From: Fragum whitleyi
Taxonomy: Eukaryota > Mollusca > Bivalvia > Cardiida > Cardiidae
DNA length: 64,000 nucleotides
NCBI GenBank assembly: GCA_948146395.1
Contig: OX411544.1
Location: 39,849,419 to 39,913,418, forward strand
Direction of reading: 5' to 3'
Positions 41,651-64,000 of this stretch are shown here, in pieces. The notes beneath the pieces were generated by a model. It worked only from the letters and a program-made list of their open reading frames with translations. It did no database searches and was not told where the DNA came from. The position numbers and the translations under genes were made by a program. Position 1 is the stretch's first letter. Each line of letters opens with the position of its first letter.

Positions 41651-41743
41651 ACTACTAACAAACTAAAGTTCAAACGAACTATATTTAACAACCGAAGATG
41701 AAAATTTGATATATACTACATTTACCTATCCGCATCAAAAATC

Positions 41744-41759
41744 TTGTCGCATTGCGACA
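41744..41759. promoter_or_regulatory. Shared palindrome upstream of calmodulin 2
   Basis: TTGTCGCATTGCGACA. It is 367 bp from the ATG now, but about 145 bp if the inserted MITE at 41778-42002 is discounted, close to the 155 bp seen in calmodulin 3. A second shared block, GCGTGAAAATTATCA, occurs at about 42019 and at 57116. Confidence 0.65.
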
Positions 41760-41777
41760 CATCATAATTTTACTTTT

Positions 41778-42002
41778 ACCCTTTCCTGTTTAATCCCTGC
41801 TTTTTACGTGCCTGTGATTTTATGATTGAGAAAACATTGTGAAAAAAGAAGAAATTGCTTCTGACAAGCAATTTCTTCTTTTTCCACTCTATTTTCTACC
41901 CTACAAAATGGTTATTTTTTAAGTTAAATCCGCTTAAATTTTCGTCTGCAAAACCTTTGAATTCGGACAGGTCCAAAATTTTGTAAAACAGGAAAGGGTT
42001 AA
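41778..42002. mobile_element. piggyBac-like MITE family E, copy 2, in the calmodulin 2 promoter
   Basis: CCCTTTCCTG at the left and CAGGAAAGGG-TTAA at the right, with the hairpin core GAAATTGCTTCTGACAAGCA. Nearly identical to 12830-13054. It separates the shared palindrome from the GCGTGAAAATTATCA block of the calmodulin 2 promoter. Confidence 0.75.
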
Positions 42003-42126
42003 AGTCATGGTATTCAAAGCGTGAAAATTATCATCCTTTACATTTTTGTTGAATGAAAAATAAAACAGTACCATTATTCGTGAATATCGCACTTTAATAT
42101 AGGATATTTTGTTGCTTCAACTAAAA

Positions 42127-53918
<11,792 letters not shown>

Positions 53919-53977
53919 TCAACAAAGAACAGAAATTAGAAGACCCACTGAAATTATTTATAAACTTTAATACTCTT

Positions 53978-53983
53978 ATTAAA
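53978..53983 (+). promoter_or_regulatory. Candidate polyadenylation signal of calmodulin 2
   Basis: ATTAAA variant 60 bases past the stop. The surrounding TTTTTAAAAATG resembles the calmodulin 3 3' end. Confidence 0.35.
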
Positions 53984-54099
53984 TTTTTAAAAATGAAGAA
54001 GGCTCTGCAATTTTTGTTTTTTCAACGCTGGTCCTTGGAACAAAAGGAAATCAGTAACACATGGCTACTTTGGGTACAGAATTCGTCGATTTCACGACA

Positions 54100-54252
54100 A
54101 ATCGTAGACCTATGCGGGATAGCAGCTGGAGGCTAGGAAAGGGTGTAATTATAGTACCGGTGTGATAAATACAAGGAATCCATTACTATGTGCTCTAGTC
54201 TGTGAGAATAAACTCAAAAATTGTTGAAAGCGACGTAAAACCCTACTCAAAC
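54100..54252 (+). mobile_element. SINE, 3' part
   Basis: GCAGCTGGAGGCTAGGAAAG and AAATTGTTGAAAGCGACGTA match the SINE body and tail; the head is missing. Confidence 0.75.
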
Positions 54253-55125
54253 AAACAAGAACAACAACAACAACAAATAATAAAAGACAAAACGTCGAAT
54301 ACAACATTTCGACGAAAGTGGCAAATTGATGGATATTTGTATGAGTGTTTAGTTTAAGACCAGGTAAACCAGAGGTCTTATTTCAAATATTCTTTCACAG
54401 GAAGGTAGAATGGTAATTCTTTATCCAGAAAATCAGCTCTGCTCGGCAAGTTTGAACCTTAGTCAGCCTACACAGTCTGTGCAGTCTCACTAGAGTAGAC
54501 ACTTTACGCACTACCCAGATGGTACCCTTTCATCTGCAGGGTTACATATTCGGAACCCATCCCCAGGGGTTCTGTTATTTAAATTGATGAACTAAAATCA
54601 GAATGAGATAGATTCAAATTTCATCAATAGTAGCAGTTCTTGATAAAGGTGGGCTTGTGCTACCCTATGTTTTTTTAAAAAAATGAAAATGTCTAGAAGT
54701 GGAAAATTGCAGACGTACGCGAATTCTGAAAGCTTAAATGCTTCTGGGTGATTATCAAGAAATAACGGTAAATTGTCATTTGGTTGTATCACCGCCAAAG
54801 CAGTGAAATAAGCAAAAGTTATATCACAGTTCAAAGTGACGCGCTTTATTTTTTTTTTTTTCGAAATTCGTCACATCTCGTCTCATTTTGCATTTAAAAT
54901 TTAGAATATACGTTTGTTTTTCGCGTATGATCGATAGTATTCATTTCGTAAACAAAAGCTATATTCACCTGTGGCTTCGCCACTCATGAAAAAACAGCTT
55001 TTGGATTTTCACCCAATGAAAGATGCCGATCAGTAATGAGATTGCGTTTGAGACAAGCTGGTCACTACCGAGTACGGTGGCACTCATTCTTTCCGACTAC
55101 TTGTCTCTTACAAAAAGGATGATAA
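54253..55125. other. Intergenic between calmodulins 2 and 3
   Basis: No gene is recognised. CAGCCTACACAGTCTGTGCAG (about 54463) is a remnant of MITE family B. Confidence 0.4.
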
Positions 55126-55240
55126 TCGTAGACGTATGTGAGATAGTTTGGAGGCTAGGAGAGTAAGAGGAATACCAGGAATCCATTTGTTAGGTGCTCA
55201 AGCCGCCGCGATATAACTGAAAAATTGTTGAAAACGTTCG
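55126..55240 (+). mobile_element. SINE fragment
   Basis: GATAATCGTAGACGTATGTG, GGAGGCTAGGAGAGTAAG and GCCGCCGCGATATAACTGAA match the SINE family, with an internal deletion. Confidence 0.65.
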
Positions 55241-55380
55241 TTATAGAAGACAAGGAAATCCATTTGAGAAAAAGCGATCTCACACTGAAATAGGCGATTT
55301 TCCTATTTTGTTCCCATGATACGGTAGAATGACCATTCTAAGTTGGTAGAATCTCCCACAAAGAGTGAATTGCTTAACAC

Positions 55381-55532
55381 GAAGGTAGTGGACCCATTTT
55401 AGTCCCACAGTATCTTTCACAATGTTAACCAAACTTTCCTAAAGAAACCATTAGGAAACCAATGTTAACACCGTTAAAGTTCATGACTTCCCAAACATTG
55501 CAGAACTATCACGGGTCCACTACCTTAATGTC
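55381..55532. mobile_element. Hairpin MITE family C, copy 5
   Basis: GGTAGTGGACCC at the left mirrors GGGTCCACTACC at the right; the AACCATTAGGAAACC tip is decayed. Confidence 0.7.
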
Positions 55533-57063
55533 TGTGGATGCATTTTGAGAATATCTTGGATAAATTGGAAGTTAGTTAAGGTAAGAGAGCGATCGGGGGA
55601 GGGGGTTACTTGCAGAGTAGAGGCTTGTGCGTGTGTTATTTGTAAGTTTCACACTTTTCCAAAATTATTCATGGCTTTTAGCTGCCATATCAACTATGGT
55701 AAGCGTGGATAGTCTGCGAACACAATTTTCCATATCGTCACTGAGGATTTCACAGGATTTCATCGTATGTAATTAAACGACACTTCAAGATTTTTATAGT
55801 AACAACGTTGGGCCTGGTGTACCTACTTACGCCTTCCTGACGTTTGTCACAGCGAAATATGAATAACACATTCCATCAGCGCCACCAGCTGCCCGATTCA
55901 CAATTATTTTCTAAATTCCTTCAATGATGACGTCAGTTAAAATGGCGTTAGCCCTCGAAACTTTTAGTGAAAACATTCGACATCGTCAACGCTACTCGTT
56001 TAAGTCACTGACGCGAAACCATCGTGTCCTTATATAAATATCTTTAGATTCTTATATAACGACTGAAAAAATCTTAATTTTTGAGAATGATTTGTCATTC
56101 TCAAAAATTAAGATTTTTCAGCCATTATTTACTGTAAAAGATATAAATCTACAGTGCTATTTTTCTAACACTTTTTCCGCCTAACAAAATGCACGATTTG
56201 TTACATACCCATCCGCCTTACATACATTCGAGGTCTGTTGCACTTTACGGAAATGGCCAAGTTTTGTTCCGAATGTTTAGGATAATTATGATTTTATGCG
56301 TTCTGTTATCAAACTATAAAATGTCATATTGTCGTTGATTTTGTATCACTCTACGTCATCTTTAGCGGGGGCGTTGATGTTTTTGACGTCACACAAACCA
56401 TGTGCGAAGCCACGCCCTTTCATGTCTGTTTCCATCTGTTGCACGAGCGGAATACATGCTTATCATATTCAGATGTCTCTGCTCAATCGAGAATGAGCTC
56501 AGCAAAAGATTTGACCATAAACATTTTAATCTATGGTTTGTGCATTAAGATTCATGCATTCTGATTGGCTGAAAAGTTGTTTTTTCCCTTAATGAAAACA
56601 GTTTTAAATACGCAGTATTTTTGTAAGCTAACACATAAAGTAGTCCCATTACAAACCTATTGCTTAATTAATGAATCTGTACAGTATGCTTTGATGAATT
56701 AAATCATGGGATATTAAGAGAGTATATATTGATTTCATGAAGTTGAGAGACTAAAAACCGAATCACACTCATGTATGAATCGCGTATTCAGTGTGATGAG
56801 GTTTTTAGTTTCATACCTCAATGAAATCAACAAATACTCTTCAGCTCTTAATTGTTTACTTAGGGGCCGACCAAAAAAAAATGTAATATCAACAAAACGT
56901 TCGATTTCAGGGAGGAATCATTCATCACTAGAATATGGTACGTTAATTTTGTTGTTCAGTTTATGAATGTATGTAAAATGATTCATGAAACAACCGACTG
57001 TAAATTATACGGTAAAATCAATGTCACAACCTCCGTATAGATGTATTTGAATACATTTAAGAC
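55533..57063. other. Intergenic region upstream of calmodulin 3
   Basis: It holds hairpins at about 56062-56125 (AAATCTTAATTTTTGAGAAT and complement) and about 56752-56810 (CTAAAAACCGAATCACACTC and complement). Sequence related to 25010-25370 lies at 55920-56240. No gene is recognised. Confidence 0.4.
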
Positions 57064-57080
57064 TTGTCGCATTGCGACAA
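57064..57080. promoter_or_regulatory. Shared palindrome upstream of calmodulin 3
   Basis: TTGTCGCATTGCGACAA, 155 bp before the ATG, followed by the GCGTGAAAATTATCA block at about 57116 that calmodulin 2 also has. Another shared stretch is CTCGTGAATATC at about 57180 (calmodulin 2: TTCGTGAATATC). Probably a proximal promoter element. Confidence 0.65.
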
Positions 57081-57235
57081 ATATTTTCAATTTTCGAAAG
57101 CCGGAGTCAAGGGAGCGTGAAAATTATCAACCACAAAAACTACTGTCGACTTCACCCATTGAAAATACCTTTTATGTAACTCGTGAATATCATATACTCA
57201 TATCGTATAAATAGAAAGGATTCAACAAAATCACC

Positions 57236-63736
<6,501 letters not shown>

Positions 63737-63820
63737 ACGACAGAGAATTTTATAAGGGACCATTGAAAAGTTGACATTGTTATATTTTCTGTTTAATTTT
63801 AAAGATTATAGTTCTATCAA

Positions 63821-63826
63821 AATAAA
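63821..63826 (+). promoter_or_regulatory. Candidate polyadenylation signal of calmodulin 3
   Basis: AATAAA 85 bases past the stop codon, followed by T-rich sequence. Confidence 0.55.
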
Positions 63827-64000
63827 TTTTTAAAATTTTTCCCTTTTCTATGTTCGTATTGATAACATTGTGAATGTCCTCAACTAAAACCAGTCCTAAG
63901 TTCAGGATTAAAACATTTGCGAAAAGTTAAGAAATATTTGATACCCCATCTTCGCACGAGTTCATTCTTGCAAAACGGGCCTATCTTTAAGCGTTTGCAA

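Overview
The window looks like a protostome animal nuclear genome, most likely a marine bivalve mollusc. It is AT-rich, its genes are split by long introns, it carries tRNA-headed SINEs, CR1-like LINE remains and many small foldback elements, and one calmodulin has the invertebrate-style C-terminus MTSK. The phylum is inferred; no organism-specific marker was available.

Layout. (1) Positions 879-7283, minus strand: the first three coding exons of ATG2, the autophagy lipid-transfer protein; the gene continues past the left edge. (2) 7284-15500: no host gene, only LINE fragments, MITEs and hairpins. (3) 15890-21720, minus: calmodulin gene 1 (five exons). (4) 22100-29860: no recognised gene; microsatellites, a complete SINE with target-site duplication, MITEs. 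(5) 29869-38479, minus: an SLC46-type proton-coupled solute transporter (MFS), three exons found, introns loaded with repeats. (6) 42127-53918, plus: calmodulin gene 2, with a dead CR1-like LINE in intron 2. (7) 57236-63736, plus: calmodulin gene 3. All three calmodulins share one gene structure (coding exons of 3, 31, 144, 243 and 29 bases, 149 residues) and a 15-17 bp palindrome upstream of the start codon. They differ mainly in the C-lobe and last residues (MMTSK, MMITK, MMMSK).

Most unusual pattern: four introns from three unrelated genes (ATG2, SLC46-like, calmodulin 1, calmodulin 3) contain serial copies of one EDGE of the neighbouring exon with its splice site and a little intron. The ATG2 case is a young array of 14-15 units at about 66 bp; the others are partly decayed ladders. 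Three loci repeat a 3' exon edge plus donor, going downstream; the SLC46 locus repeats a 5' exon edge plus acceptor, going upstream. I found no named feature class that covers this. Other highlights are a 1.8 kb foldback element whose terminal repeats consist of six reiterations of a GTCAACTCGTTCC-like motif, with 9-bp target duplications and a related empty site next to it, and a piggyBac-like MITE inside the calmodulin 2 promoter.

Nothing shows that the genes form one pathway; the cluster is best read as a calmodulin family neighbourhood interrupted by a transporter gene. Exon borders were set by hand from splice consensus, phase and family knowledge. UTRs, transcription starts and polyadenylation sites are uncertain.
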